A DNA stretch of 51,319 bases from JBGRQB01 sp041725875 (GCA_041725875.1 JBGRQB010000011.1:1-51319); one strand, 5' to 3'; shown: positions 42,001 to 51,014, numbered from the stretch's first letter. The notes: generated by a model not told the origin, from the sequence alone. Numbers and translations are program-made.

Positions 42001-42852
42001 ATGAAAGAGAGTTATTACGATAAAACCAAAATTGAAGAGATAATAAAATCAGCTCTTCAGGAAGATGTAAATACAGGGGATATAACAACCAATCTTCTTA
42101 TTCCGGAAGATAAAAATGCTTCTGCTTTTATGAAAGCCAAAGAGAGCGGAGTTGTTGCCGGAATGGAAATAGCTGAAATGGTTTTTAAATATTTATCGCC
42201 TGAAATAGAATGGAAACCATTTGTAAAAGATGGCGACAAAGTTGAAAAAGGAACAAGAATAGCTGAAATAAAAGGTTCATACAGAGCAATTTTAACGGGC
42301 GAAAGACTTGCCCTGAATTTTCTTCAGCGAATGTCGGGAATTGCCTCTGAAACAGCAAAATATGTTGAACTTGTTAAAGAAAGCAAAACCGAAATTCTTG
42401 ATACGCGAAAAACAGTTCCGGGTCTGAGAATACTTGACAAATATGCCGTTAAAGCCGGCGGCGGAACCAATCACAGAATCGGACTTTACGATATGGTGAT
42501 GATTAAAGATAACCATATTGAAGTTGCAGGTTCAATTACCAATGCTGTTGATAATATCAGAAAAGAACTTCCTGCCGGAATTAAAATAGAAGTCGAGACA
42601 AAAAATCTGGAAGAAGTTAAAGAAGCATTAAAAGCCAAAGCAGATGTAATTATGCTTGATAATATGGATAATGCAACTATGGCAGAAGCTGTAAAAATTG
42701 TAGATGGAAAAGCAAAAACAGAAGCTTCCGGCAATATGACTCTGGAAAGAATAAAAGGAGTTTCCGAAACAGGAGTGGATTATATATCAATCGGGGCTTT
42801 AACACACTCGGTAAAAGCTCTTGATATTGGACAATATATTGATAATAATTAA
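42001..42852 (+). CDS. nadC: Nicotinate-nucleotide pyrophosphorylase (carboxylating)
   Basis: This 283-residue enzyme converts quinolinate and PRPP to nicotinate mononucleotide. 'LQEDVNTGDITTNLLIP' at the N-terminus, 'LNFLQRMSGIAS', 'ILDTRKTVPGLRILDKYAVKAGGGTNHRIGLYDMVMIKDNH' (shown in parts: the TRKTxPG, GGGxNHR and KDNH quinolinate/PRPP contacts) and 'EASGNMTLE' near the C-terminus are diagnostic. It lies 8 nt after nadB in the same transcription unit. Confidence 0.96.
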   Translation: MKESYYDKTKIEEIIKSALQEDVNTGDITTNLLIPEDKNASAFMKAKESGVVAGMEIAEMVFKYLSPEIEWKPFVKDGDKVEKGTRIAEIKGSYRAILTGERLALNFLQRMSGIASETAKYVELVKESKTEILDTRKTVPGLRILDKYAVKAGGGTNHRIGLYDMVMIKDNHIEVAGSITNAVDNIRKELPAGIKIEVETKNLEEVKEALKAKADVIMLDNMDNATMAEAVKIVDGKAKTEASGNMTLERIKGVSETGVDYISIGALTHSVKALDIGQYIDNN

Positions 42853-42906
42853 GTAGTAAAATGATGAATTAATTGCAGGATCAGAGAGAGTTAAAGGAAA
42901 AGAGCA

Positions 42907-43851
42907 ATGGAAAAGCAACAATTAATAGATGAAATATTAAGAATTAAAAAAGAAAAAAACGCTGTAATTCTGGCGCACAATTACCAGTTGCCCGAAATAC
43001 AGGATATAGCCGATTTTGTCGGAGATTCTTTGGGTTTATCACAAGAAGCAGGAAGAACCAAAGCAGATCTTATAGTTTTTTGCGGTGTCCATTTTATGGC
43101 TGAAACAGCATCAGTTATTTCACCCAATAAAAAAGTCATTATTCCCGATCCGGAAGCCGGCTGTTCATTGGCAGATTCAATCAAACCGGAAGAATTAAAA
43201 AAATGGCGCGAAGAAAATCCAAATGCAGTTGTGGTTTCTTATGTAAATACAACAGCTGAAATAAAATCATTAACAGATTATTGCGTAACATCTTCAAACG
43301 CTGTTAAAGTTGTTGAAGCAATTCCGGAAGATCAGGAGATTTTATTTTGTCCCGACAGATTTTTAGGTAACTATGTAAAAGCAATCACAGGCAGAGAAAA
43401 TATGAAAGTCTGGCAGGGATGCTGTCACGTTCATGAAAAAATTGGTGACATTGAACTTTCAAAAGTTGCTGAAAAACATCCGGGTGCAGATATGTTAATT
43501 CATCCCGAGTGCGGATGTTCATCCTCTTGTATGTTGAAATCAACTATGTACGAAGATTGCAAAAATATGAAAATATTTTCCACAGAGGGAATGTTGAAAC
43601 ATGTTAATGAATCTGAGAATGATAAATTTGTAATCGCCACTGAAGTTGGTATTTTACACAGAATGAAAAAAGAAAATCCGGGAAAAGAATTCTTCCCTGT
43701 GAGTGATGATTCAGAATGTGAATATATGAAACTTGTTTCACTTGAAAATTTATTGGAATCGCTGAAAGAAGAAAAATATATTGTTAAAGTGCCGGACGAA
43801 CTGGCAGAAAAAGCAAAAATTCCGATAGAAAGAATGTTAGAAATTGTTTAG
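42907..43851 (+). CDS. nadA: Quinolinate synthase
   Basis: This 314-residue iron-sulfur enzyme condenses iminoaspartate with dihydroxyacetone phosphate. The three cysteines expected to bind the [4Fe-4S] cluster are C86 (AGCSLAD), C173 (GCCHVH) and C271 (DSECEYM). 'ILAHNYQLPEIQDIADFVGDSLGLS' is the signature N-terminus and 'HPECGCSSSC' lies nearby. AAAGGAA precedes the ATG. It completes the operon with nadB and nadC and is followed by a hairpin. Confidence 0.96.
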   Translation: MEKQQLIDEILRIKKEKNAVILAHNYQLPEIQDIADFVGDSLGLSQEAGRTKADLIVFCGVHFMAETASVISPNKKVIIPDPEAGCSLADSIKPEELKKWREENPNAVVVSYVNTTAEIKSLTDYCVTSSNAVKVVEAIPEDQEILFCPDRFLGNYVKAITGRENMKVWQGCCHVHEKIGDIELSKVAEKHPGADMLIHPECGCSSSCMLKSTMYEDCKNMKIFSTEGMLKHVNESENDKFVIATEVGILHRMKKENPGKEFFPVSDDSECEYMKLVSLENLLESLKEEKYIVKVPDELAEKAKIPIERMLEIV

Positions 43852-43861
43852 ATAAAAGTTG

Positions 43862-43887
43862 TTCCCCCAAAATCTTTTTTGGGGGAA
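43862..43887 (+). terminator. Hairpin after nadA
   Basis: An 11-bp perfect stem (ttcccccaaaa / ttttgggggaa) with a 4-nt loop lies 11 bases beyond the stop. It lacks a long T run downstream, so termination efficiency is uncertain. Confidence 0.65.
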
Positions 43888-44026
43888 ATTGTAGTACTTT
43901 CCACATATGACACTCCTAAAAAAAATCTTATATTAATTTAGGCCTGATTACTCTCTTTTTAATAGATTTACGGCATTTAGTAAGTTATATTAATTATAAA
44001 ATTTTGATATAAAACTGGATATCTAA

Positions 44027-45112
44027 ATGAAGAATTATGTTAAAGAAATACTAGTGCTGATGTTATTTTGTATTTTATTGGGTTGCGATAACAGCAGTGA
44101 ACCATCGGTTGAGAAAGTACCAAAAGAACCAGGAGAGTTGATATGGAAAGCAGATACAATAACTTATCCTGGAAGTGCACAGGTAATGATGGAGAGAATC
44201 TGGGCAGCAGATTCAAATAATATCTGGATAATAGGGCATAATGACAGAAATAGAGGTCAAATTTTTAAGTATGACGGAGTGAGTTGGAAAGAGGAGGAGA
44301 TATTTAATGATATTCCTGTAGCTGCAGTGAGGTTATATGGTTTATGGGGTTTTGATAAAAATAATGTATATGTATCAGGTGGTAAATGGGTGAAGCATCC
44401 AATGACCGGGGAGGATAAAAAGGCTGGTTTGGTGTTACATTATGATGGGATAAAATGGAGTGAGAAAGTATTTAAGTATTCTTATCCGCTTCGAGATATT
44501 TGGGGAAGTTCTCCGGAGGATATCTGGGCTTGTGGAGATAGCGGAGCAGTAGTTCATTATGATGGATTAAAATGGAGTGAGATGATATTGGAGAAACCTC
44601 ATACCGGGAAGTCGGAGTATAAATTATTATCAGTGACAGGAAATAAAAAGGAAAGATATTTTCTCGGATTGGAATATTTGTCAGGAACGGGGTATGAAAA
44701 TAATTATATATTTAAGATAGAAGGAGAGAGTGTATCATTATTTGACAAATGTGAGGTTCTTTATACGGGTTACAAGTTTGGTAACAGACGAATAAGTCAA
44801 CTGGGTGAAGATTTATACAGTTGTGGTAAGAATGGTTTGTATAGATATAAAGCAGGAGGATGGGAAAATCTGGTAAACACCGGTTCAATGACATTTCATC
44901 ATTATGAGAGTCCTTCAAAAACTCACTGGGCAGTAGGTTATCGAGGTTCAATATATTATTCAAAGTCCTCACAGAGCTGGAATCAGTTGACACAATTTTC
45001 AGATGAGGGAGTATGGTACAGAGGAGTGTGGTCAGATGATTATACGACAGTAATAATTGGTCATACCACAGGTCAATGGCCTCAGAAAACTATTGTTCTT
45101 ACCGGTAAATAG
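44027..45112 (+). CDS. Lipoprotein with beta-propeller-like repeats
   Basis: This 361-residue protein has a lipobox LLGC (Cys 20), so it is lipid-anchored. The mature part has repeated units of about 45 residues built around 'W..s..niW..G....i..ydG..W', for example 'RIWAADSNNIWIIGHN', 'GLWGFDKNNVYVSGG', 'DIWGSSPEDIWACGDSGAVVHYDGLKWSE' and 'GVWSDDYTTVIIGH'. These suggest a six- or seven-bladed propeller of the kind found in surface proteins of this phylum. It appears richer in GAG, GGA and AGG codons than the neighbouring genes, which favour GAA. Its ligand is unknown. Confidence 0.72.
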   Translation: MKNYVKEILVLMLFCILLGCDNSSEPSVEKVPKEPGELIWKADTITYPGSAQVMMERIWAADSNNIWIIGHNDRNRGQIFKYDGVSWKEEEIFNDIPVAAVRLYGLWGFDKNNVYVSGGKWVKHPMTGEDKKAGLVLHYDGIKWSEKVFKYSYPLRDIWGSSPEDIWACGDSGAVVHYDGLKWSEMILEKPHTGKSEYKLLSVTGNKKERYFLGLEYLSGTGYENNYIFKIEGESVSLFDKCEVLYTGYKFGNRRISQLGEDLYSCGKNGLYRYKAGGWENLVNTGSMTFHHYESPSKTHWAVGYRGSIYYSKSSQSWNQLTQFSDEGVWYRGVWSDDYTTVIIGHTTGQWPQKTIVLTGK

Positions 45113-45118
45113 ATAACC

Positions 45119-45191
45119 GGCAGTGATGATGGCGACATCACTGCCGCGGATGCGGATAAATAGGTATTGGCTGTGCACTTTATCCGGCATC
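45119..45191 (+). repeat. Tandem hairpins in a locally GC-rich intergenic stretch
   Basis: Two hairpins sit back to back. The first is 45119-45145, a 10-bp perfect stem (ggcagtgatg / catcactgcc) with a 7-nt loop. The second is 45149-45191, a 12-bp stem (gatgcggataaa / tttatccggcatc) with one bulged G and an 18-nt loop. No T run follows either, and the composition is richer in GC than the flanks. They could form a terminator, a structured 5' leader or a mobile-repeat remnant. Confidence 0.6.
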
Positions 45192-45204
45192 ACATAATGC
45201 ATCG

Positions 45205-45228
45205 CCACTTTAAAAAATAAAAAAGTGG
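45205..45228 (+). promoter_or_regulatory. Hairpin that overlaps the ribosome binding site of the metalloprotease gene
   Basis: The arms ccactt and aagtgg pair across a 12-nt A/T-rich loop. GGAG, the likely Shine-Dalgarno sequence for the ATG at 45237, starts in the 3' arm. Formation of the hairpin would partly mask it, so translation could be regulated here. The stem is only 6 bp, so this is tentative. Confidence 0.4.
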
Positions 45229-45236
45229 AGAATACC

Positions 45237-47105
45237 ATGTTAAAAAAGATTTTTTTGATCTTATCCTTTATTTTCTTTTCATTTTTTTCCTATTCTCAAA
45301 GTTACAAAATTTACATTAAACCACATATTGTTACTGATAATCAGGGAAATAACGGAGTATCTGAACAATATGTAAATACGTTGATAAACGGGGCAGAGAG
45401 TACTTTGACGTCAGCCGGACTTAATGTAGATATTGAAACATTACCAGTAAATTTTATTAAAAATTCTAATTATGTTGATTTAACAATCTCAGAATTTAAT
45501 GGTCTTGTAAATCTTGTTTCAGGAGAATCAGTATATCATGTTGTTGTAGTTCGTAATTTTACCGATAATTATGGAAGAGTGCCAAATATACCTTCAAACA
45601 AAGTAGTTGTACGAGAAGCTGCTGCAGAAATAAGGTATGAAACACTGGCCCATGAATTGTGTCATTGTTTTGGATTATATCACACATATCATAATGACGG
45701 AGATGATATTAGTGACACTCCTGTGGATAACATATTTCATGAAATAGAAAATCATTTTAATTTAAGTAACTGTACTTATACAACTAAAGGACAGGGAGTT
45801 AATTCTGAAGATACAGATGGAATATTAATTCATAATTTAATGTCTATAGGAAAAATTGTAGGCGGCATAAAAAAATGTCCAAGAAATAGTCTTACACCTG
45901 GTCAGCGGAACAGTGTTCATCAGCACCTTGCATCTAAAGAGGGAATAAGAGTAAATATGAGCAAAGTTCTTGCGAAAAATGATTTTGGAGGCGGGTTTAT
46001 AAAAAACAATAATATTGAAAAACCAAGTCCCGTTATACTTGTAGAAGCCCCAAATCAAACAGTTAATTTTGAAGCTTTTGATCAAAATTTTGATGAAAAT
46101 GGGATAACATATAAAAGACTATTTCAAGAATGGGTAGGAGATTATTCTAGCTATGATTATTTGATAACTCCGTCTATTCCCTCTTCAGATTACTATGAAT
46201 ATACAGCCAAGTTTTTAAAAGAGTTTAATATTACCCTTGAAAATGGCCCTTATTATATAAGTGGAGAGTTATTTAATAATTTAACTGTAGTTAGTAAAGT
46301 TGAAGAAGAGCAATCAATTTTAGTTTCTCCCGGGCTTAAAAAGGAAAATGGAATTGACTATTTATTTGAGAAATGGGATGACAATAACAGTACAATCAGA
46401 GTAAGAGCAGTTACACCTAACAATCATATACAATATAGCGTTACCAGAAAGGGGTACGCAAATACTCTGAGTATGAATATTCATTTTATCCATAACTTAG
46501 GTGAAAATATAACATTACAATTTAATGATCATCCAAATGCAAATGTAACTCAGTATAAAATCTACAGAAAAATAAAAAATGTAGCAGGTAAAACTTTAAT
46601 AGCAACACTAAACAGAGGAGCAGGTACATATACTGTTGAAGATCCGGCATATAAAGCGACTAATGGAGTTGAAAGTAAAGTTTTAATATATAATGTACAA
46701 GCATATTATAATGTTGATCAAACCTGGTCTGATCCAGATGAAAATGAATATACCGTTGGAGAAAATGTTGCTCCGGATTCAAAAACAATGTCTGGAGAAA
46801 ACAATATTGCAGCACTTGAAAAGAAAAATGGAGAGTATACTGATAATATAAATTCTATTTCAAACTATCCTAATCCTTTTAACCCTGCTACGCGTATAAA
46901 ATACTCTTTAAAACAAAATTCAAGAGTTAAAATAGTCATATACAATATACTTGGCCAGGAAGTAGTTGTTTTGGTAGATGAAGAAAAAGAAGCGGGGATT
47001 TATAATACGGTATTTGATGCGGTTAATTTACCAAGTGGGATATATTATTGCCGAATTACGGCAGATAATTATACAAAAACAATAAAATTACTATTGAGTA
47101 AATAA
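45237..47105 (+). CDS. Secreted metzincin-type metalloprotease with T9SS sorting domain
   Basis: The 622-residue form starts at MLKKIFLILSF, with GGAG upstream, and has a signal peptide ending near SYSQ. The zinc-binding motif HELCHCFGLYH (H139, E140, H143, H149) fits HExxHxxGxxH. It is followed by 'NDGDDISDTPVDN', a match to M43 pappalysin/cytophagalysin-type enzymes, and by 'NLMSIG' with a Met-turn-like Met. 'NSLTPGQRNSVHQHL' also fits that family. The middle contains Ig/fibronectin-like beta domains. The end (about 545-622) is a type IX secretion C-terminal domain: 'SNYPNPFNPATRIKYSL', 'VKIVIYNILGQEVVVLVDEEKEAG', 'LPSGIYYCRI'. It should be exported by the T9SS and act outside the cell. Confidence 0.85.
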   Translation: MLKKIFLILSFIFFSFFSYSQSYKIYIKPHIVTDNQGNNGVSEQYVNTLINGAESTLTSAGLNVDIETLPVNFIKNSNYVDLTISEFNGLVNLVSGESVYHVVVVRNFTDNYGRVPNIPSNKVVVREAAAEIRYETLAHELCHCFGLYHTYHNDGDDISDTPVDNIFHEIENHFNLSNCTYTTKGQGVNSEDTDGILIHNLMSIGKIVGGIKKCPRNSLTPGQRNSVHQHLASKEGIRVNMSKVLAKNDFGGGFIKNNNIEKPSPVILVEAPNQTVNFEAFDQNFDENGITYKRLFQEWVGDYSSYDYLITPSIPSSDYYEYTAKFLKEFNITLENGPYYISGELFNNLTVVSKVEEEQSILVSPGLKKENGIDYLFEKWDDNNSTIRVRAVTPNNHIQYSVTRKGYANTLSMNIHFIHNLGENITLQFNDHPNANVTQYKIYRKIKNVAGKTLIATLNRGAGTYTVEDPAYKATNGVESKVLIYNVQAYYNVDQTWSDPDENEYTVGENVAPDSKTMSGENNIAALEKKNGEYTDNINSISNYPNPFNPATRIKYSLKQNSRVKIVIYNILGQEVVVLVDEEKEAGIYNTVFDAVNLPSGIYYCRITADNYTKTIKLLLSK

Positions 47106-47114
47106 ATTAGTTAG

Positions 47115-47138
47115 CCCTGAGGAACTTAACCCTCAGGG
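47115..47138. terminator. Terminator between convergent genes
   Basis: An 8-bp stem (ccctgagg / cctcaggg) with an 8-nt loop, extended by a G-U and further pairs, lies between the metalloprotease gene and the convergent radical SAM gene. The T runs are modest. Confidence 0.7.
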
Positions 47139-47143
47139 TTATA

Positions 47144-49273
47144 TTACAAACAAATTAATCCAAGTTCTCTTAAATCGCTCCAGATTTCAGATTGTGTAAA
47201 TTGACTAAAATCCTCGGGAAAGGTTTCGGCTAAAATATTTATATCAAGCTCACCCTTTTGTGTAAAATGTTTTTTGATCCATCCGGAAGTTTTAAAATCT
47301 GTTTCCCATTCTCCTGCTGCATTTGCAGAATGAATTATTACCGTTGCAGTCTTTTTGTTTTGTATAACTACCGGAGTTCCGCCGTACCAGAAAACTCTTT
47401 TTACATTTTGATCCAAAGTGCTTTCCCGGTTAATCAAAATATTTTTTACAAGACTTTTTTTGATTGTGGTTTTTGGCATTTTAAAATCAAACCATTCATG
47501 AGAGTTCCAGTCGAAACATAAACCATGCATAAAGTTGTATAATGCTTTGTTCAGACCAAAAGAATATTTTTCATAATTCAATTGTGTAACATCGGAATGA
47601 CGAAGATCGTTATTAGCAAAATTGTTTTCCGGTTTGTTCAATAATTTTATTTTAAATTTTTCTAAATTTTCATAAACCGGACTGTGACAGGTTAATGAAA
47701 ACCGATGCCAGAAAGCAGAAGTTATTAATCCGGTTTCTGTAAGCTGACGAACGATTTCCAGACTATTAATAATTTCCTGTTCAATTTGAGTCGGGAAACC
47801 AAACATCAGATAAGCGTGAGTCATTATTCCGGCTTCAATAAAGTTTGCACAAACCTGCGCTGCCTGCTTTACTGTAACACCTTTGTTTATAAGTTTTAAC
47901 AAACGATCGTCAGCAACTTCAATTCCGCCGCTTACAGCCACGCATCCTGATAACGCGAGCAATTTGCATAAATCGGGAGTAAAGTTTTTTTCGTAACGAA
48001 TATTTCCCCACCAGGAGACTTTCAAATTTCGATTCATAATTTCGATTGCTACTTCACGAAGTAAAACAGGAGGAGCTGCTTCGTCTGTAAAATGAAAAGA
48101 GTTTCTTCCACTTTCGGCAATTAGTTTTTCCATCCAGTCAACAATAGTTTTTGCTTTTGCAGGAGAATATCTTTTTATGTAATCGAGTGAAGTATCACAA
48201 AAGCTGCATTTGTGCCAGTAACAACCATGTGCGGCTGTCAGCTTATTCCAGTATCCGTCTGACCACAACCGATGCATTGGATTAAGCATTTCAGACATCG
48301 AAATATATTCGTTTGGATCTATGCCCGTTAAATCGGGAGCAGGAAGTTCATTGTGTTTGATATTTTTTACATCATTAAGATCCGGGAAAATATTATTGTC
48401 TGGTGACAAAGTTCTGATCCATTCCGGGGTTGAAGAATCTGATTTTAGGTTTTCCAAAATTTTTAACAGCGGAAGTTCTCCGTCATCATAAGTGATGAAA
48501 TCAATGAAATCAAAAATTTTATAATCTTTAAGTTTTCTTAGCTCCGTATTTATATAGCCGCCGCCAAGAATGATTTTTTTATCTGTGTAATTTTGTTTAA
48601 CATATTTGGCAGCAAGAAGAGCAGCAAGTAAATTTCCCGGAAAGGGAACGGAAAAAGCTATTACATCGGGATTAAAATTATCTAAATATTTTTGAAATCC
48701 TTCTTCAATAAATTCTGTTACAATGGAATTTGAGTTTTCTATTTCTTTTAGTAACGGATCTATGTTTGGCAGACTGACAGAAATTTTCTCTGCATAGCGC
48801 GATAACCCAAAGTTTGAATCAACATTTTTAGTTATAAATTTTGCCACATCATCGATGAACATCGAGCAGTAATATTTTGCTTTATCCTGAATACCGAGTT
48901 CACCAAAAGATTTCAGTTCATCAACTTCGGCTGAAAAAGATTCTCCCTGAGGCAAAAATCCGTCCTGACCCAAAACATAAGCTAAATTAGGATTTTTTCC
49001 CTGAAGAAACTCTATTACTTTATCAACGTTGGTTATGTACAAATCTTTTAAAGAATATAATCTGAGCGAATTTTCATCCAGTCTGGCAGAAGTAATTTTG
49101 CTGAAAACTTTTTCAAGGCCGGCAAAAGAAAATATTCTTAAAAACACCTTTATGGAGAGATCCAGTGATAATGGCTGGTGGTTGTTTTCTTTTAGAAATC
49201 CGGCCAGTTGTGTAACAGACGGATAAGGTGTATTGATTTGTGTAAAAGGTGGTATAACCAGTAATATTTTCAT
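47144..49273 (-). CDS. B12-binding-domain radical SAM protein with CX4CX2C motif
   Basis: This 709-residue protein has an N-terminal B12-binding-like domain, starting 'ILLVIPPFTQINTPYPSVTQLAGFL' and including 'FSVPFPGNLLAALLAAKYV' and 'IILGGGYIN'. The radical SAM barrel follows. Its cluster cysteines are C351, C356 and C359 in GCYWHKCSFC, giving CX4CX2C rather than the common CX3CX2C. 'FHFTDEAAPP', 'WWGNIRYEKNF' and 'GGIEVADDRLLKLINKGV' are the other barrel strands, and 'HAYLMFGFPTQ' follows. The C-terminal part holds a distinct domain after residue 500. I recall related proteins with a 'CYWxKCxFC' motif, so this spacing may be a family trait. The substrate is unknown. Confidence 0.85.
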   Translation of the reverse strand: MKILLVIPPFTQINTPYPSVTQLAGFLKENNHQPLSLDLSIKVFLRIFSFAGLEKVFSKITSARLDENSLRLYSLKDLYITNVDKVIEFLQGKNPNLAYVLGQDGFLPQGESFSAEVDELKSFGELGIQDKAKYYCSMFIDDVAKFITKNVDSNFGLSRYAEKISVSLPNIDPLLKEIENSNSIVTEFIEEGFQKYLDNFNPDVIAFSVPFPGNLLAALLAAKYVKQNYTDKKIILGGGYINTELRKLKDYKIFDFIDFITYDDGELPLLKILENLKSDSSTPEWIRTLSPDNNIFPDLNDVKNIKHNELPAPDLTGIDPNEYISMSEMLNPMHRLWSDGYWNKLTAAHGCYWHKCSFCDTSLDYIKRYSPAKAKTIVDWMEKLIAESGRNSFHFTDEAAPPVLLREVAIEIMNRNLKVSWWGNIRYEKNFTPDLCKLLALSGCVAVSGGIEVADDRLLKLINKGVTVKQAAQVCANFIEAGIMTHAYLMFGFPTQIEQEIINSLEIVRQLTETGLITSAFWHRFSLTCHSPVYENLEKFKIKLLNKPENNFANNDLRHSDVTQLNYEKYSFGLNKALYNFMHGLCFDWNSHEWFDFKMPKTTIKKSLVKNILINRESTLDQNVKRVFWYGGTPVVIQNKKTATVIIHSANAAGEWETDFKTSGWIKKHFTQKGELDINILAETFPEDFSQFTQSEIWSDLRELGLICL

Positions 49274-49336
49274 GTAATCTTCATTTTTATTGGCAAAAAT
49301 AAAGAATTAAAAATGGAATGTCATTTATGGAAAGAA

Positions 49337-49364
49337 AATTCTCTCTCCTTTAGGAGAGAGAATT
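49337..49364 (-). terminator. Perfect hairpin after the lipoprotein gene
   Basis: A 12-bp perfect stem (aattctctctcc / ggagagagaatt) with a 4-nt loop lies 5 bases beyond the stop codon on the minus strand. The flank beyond it on that strand is T-rich (ttttctttcc). Confidence 0.8.
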
Positions 49365-49368
49365 AAAT

Positions 49369-50076
49369 TTATAATAAAAAGTTTTTTTCTTTAAACGGGC
49401 TGTTTTGAATTATTTCTTTAACATATCTTTTGAAAACTGTGAAATAATCTTGTTTTATAGGCATAATCATAGTTCTGAAGTTTTCTTTGAGAGAACCATA
49501 TCCAACAATTTGTTCGCTGGAATTATCCCAAATTAGATATTTGAGTCCGCTGGATATTTTGACAACGCTTTCAGGACAGCGTCCTAATCCCCCTCCTTCG
49601 GCACCCATTTCTTTATCAAAATAAAGATCTTCAAAAAAGATTACAAATTTAGGCTCTTTCTCTTTATACTTTATTTTTCCTTTTATAGGTGAAAACATTT
49701 TAAATCCATCATCGGAATTTGGATGTTTGAATTCTTTATATTCAAATTCAATTGATTTTGGTTTAAATTGAGAATCGATGCCATCTACTTTTGTAGTAAC
49801 AAATCTGGAAAAAATTGTTGAAAAATGGGTTTGAAAATATTTTTTTTCTTGATAAGAAAACATATGATATTTTTTGTGATTTTTTCCCAGCAGTTTGAAT
49901 TTCTTTTTAGCCGGTAATAAATCATCAGAAAAATTCAACAAAAGAACCGATGTTGAAGAAAGTTTTTGATCTTTATATTCGGGATTAATATACTGAAATA
50001 CCGAACTATTTCCACAACCACTTAATCCAATAGCAGTAAGTATACAGATTACTGAAGTTAAAATATGTTTAAACAT
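49369..50076 (-). CDS. Putative lipoprotein of unknown function
   Basis: This 235-residue protein has a lipoprotein signal ending in LSGC (Cys 21). The mature part contains the beta-rich stretches 'TSVLLLNFSDDLLP', 'SPIKGKIKYKEKEPKFVIFFEDLYF' and 'KYLIWDNSSEQIVGYGSLKENF', which resemble periplasmic proteins that handle envelope signals. I do not recognise a specific family. 'GAEGGGLGRCPES' is a glycine-rich loop with a single Cys. It is probably monocistronic and ends at a strong terminator. Confidence 0.72.
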   Translation of the reverse strand: MFKHILTSVICILTAIGLSGCGNSSVFQYINPEYKDQKLSSTSVLLLNFSDDLLPAKKKFKLLGKNHKKYHMFSYQEKKYFQTHFSTIFSRFVTTKVDGIDSQFKPKSIEFEYKEFKHPNSDDGFKMFSPIKGKIKYKEKEPKFVIFFEDLYFDKEMGAEGGGLGRCPESVVKISSGLKYLIWDNSSEQIVGYGSLKENFRTMIMPIKQDYFTVFKRYVKEIIQNSPFKEKNFLL

Positions 50077-50216
50077 TTTGCGCCTCTTAATATATAATCA
50101 TTCTGTAGTGAAGTTAATAATACGATCTTATTCGTTTGTACCCTTATTATGGAAGATAAATTTAATTTGCAGAATTAAATTTAGTGAAAATATAAAAAAC
50201 ATGACATAAAATTACT

Positions 50217-51014
50217 TTATACATTAGAATCTGCACGATATAAATATCTGTCGAGAGTGCAATATTCTTCAAAACCGAGTTTTTTGTAAATTGAAATACC
50301 TGCAGAAGAAGCGTGAAGAACAGCCAGCTTGTAATTTCTTTTAGCCAGTTTTAATAAATAGAGCATCATTTGTTTTCCAATTCCGTTTCCTCTGAATTCC
50401 TCAAGTGTTCCCAGACAATAAATGCCGGCAGCGTTTTTGCCGTTATACAGGGTGCCGCAGCAAACCGGAATCTCGTTTATGTAACAAAGGAAATGTTTTC
50501 GGGGAAGAGATTTATATTGAGTAAGCTTATTTTCCATTTCATAATGTGCTTCTATTTCTGCATCGCTTGCACCAAATGATTTCCCAAATATATTACAGTA
50601 ATCTTTTATCATCTGATTGTTTGTAACTTCGGAGATTGTAAGTTTATGGGTGAGCTGATTTTTTTCATCAAACTTATCCAGTTGAAGAGCCATCCCGATT
50701 TCTGTACTAATTCGAATTATATTATTTTCAAGAAGTGCAAAATTTATGTCAGAAGGAGTTGTTGTGGGGCCGGTATGAACAAGAAACGAATTTCCTTTTT
50801 CAGAATAATATTTTTTTATCTGCGTAACTGTTTCAACCAAAGAGTTATGCTGCGGAGTAATATAGAATACTCTGTTAAAACCGGAAGAAGAATTTTCACT
50901 CACGTAGCCATTGAAATAAGGAAATGAGACTGGTTTTACCTGACCCGTTTTTTCCCAGATTGAAAATAGATCGATGCGGTTGTTTTCTATTTGCTTTATT
51001 ATTTCAAGGTTCAT
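50217..51014 (-). CDS. GNAT family N-acetyltransferase
   Basis: This 265-residue protein has a C-terminal acetyltransferase domain with the acetyl-CoA binding loop 'LEEFRGNGIGKQMMLYLLKLA' (R/Q-x-x-G-x-G/A) and the closing strand 'LHASSAGISIYKKLGFEEY'. The N-terminal 120 residues form a divergent half ('HNSLVETVTQIKKYYSEKGNSFLVHTGPTT') that recalls two-domain GNAT proteins. The acceptor cannot be predicted. It has no obvious operon partner. Confidence 0.88.
   Translation of the reverse strand: MNLEIIKQIENNRIDLFSIWEKTGQVKPVSFPYFNGYVSENSSSGFNRVFYITPQHNSLVETVTQIKKYYSEKGNSFLVHTGPTTTPSDINFALLENNIIRISTEIGMALQLDKFDEKNQLTHKLTISEVTNNQMIKDYCNIFGKSFGASDAEIEAHYEMENKLTQYKSLPRKHFLCYINEIPVCCGTLYNGKNAAGIYCLGTLEEFRGNGIGKQMMLYLLKLAKRNYKLAVLHASSAGISIYKKLGFEEYCTLDRYLYRADSNV

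Noticed and set aside
45119..45191. Integron attC site
   Set aside because: The hairpins lack the RYYYAAC/GTTRRRY core sites, and no integrase or cassette array is present.
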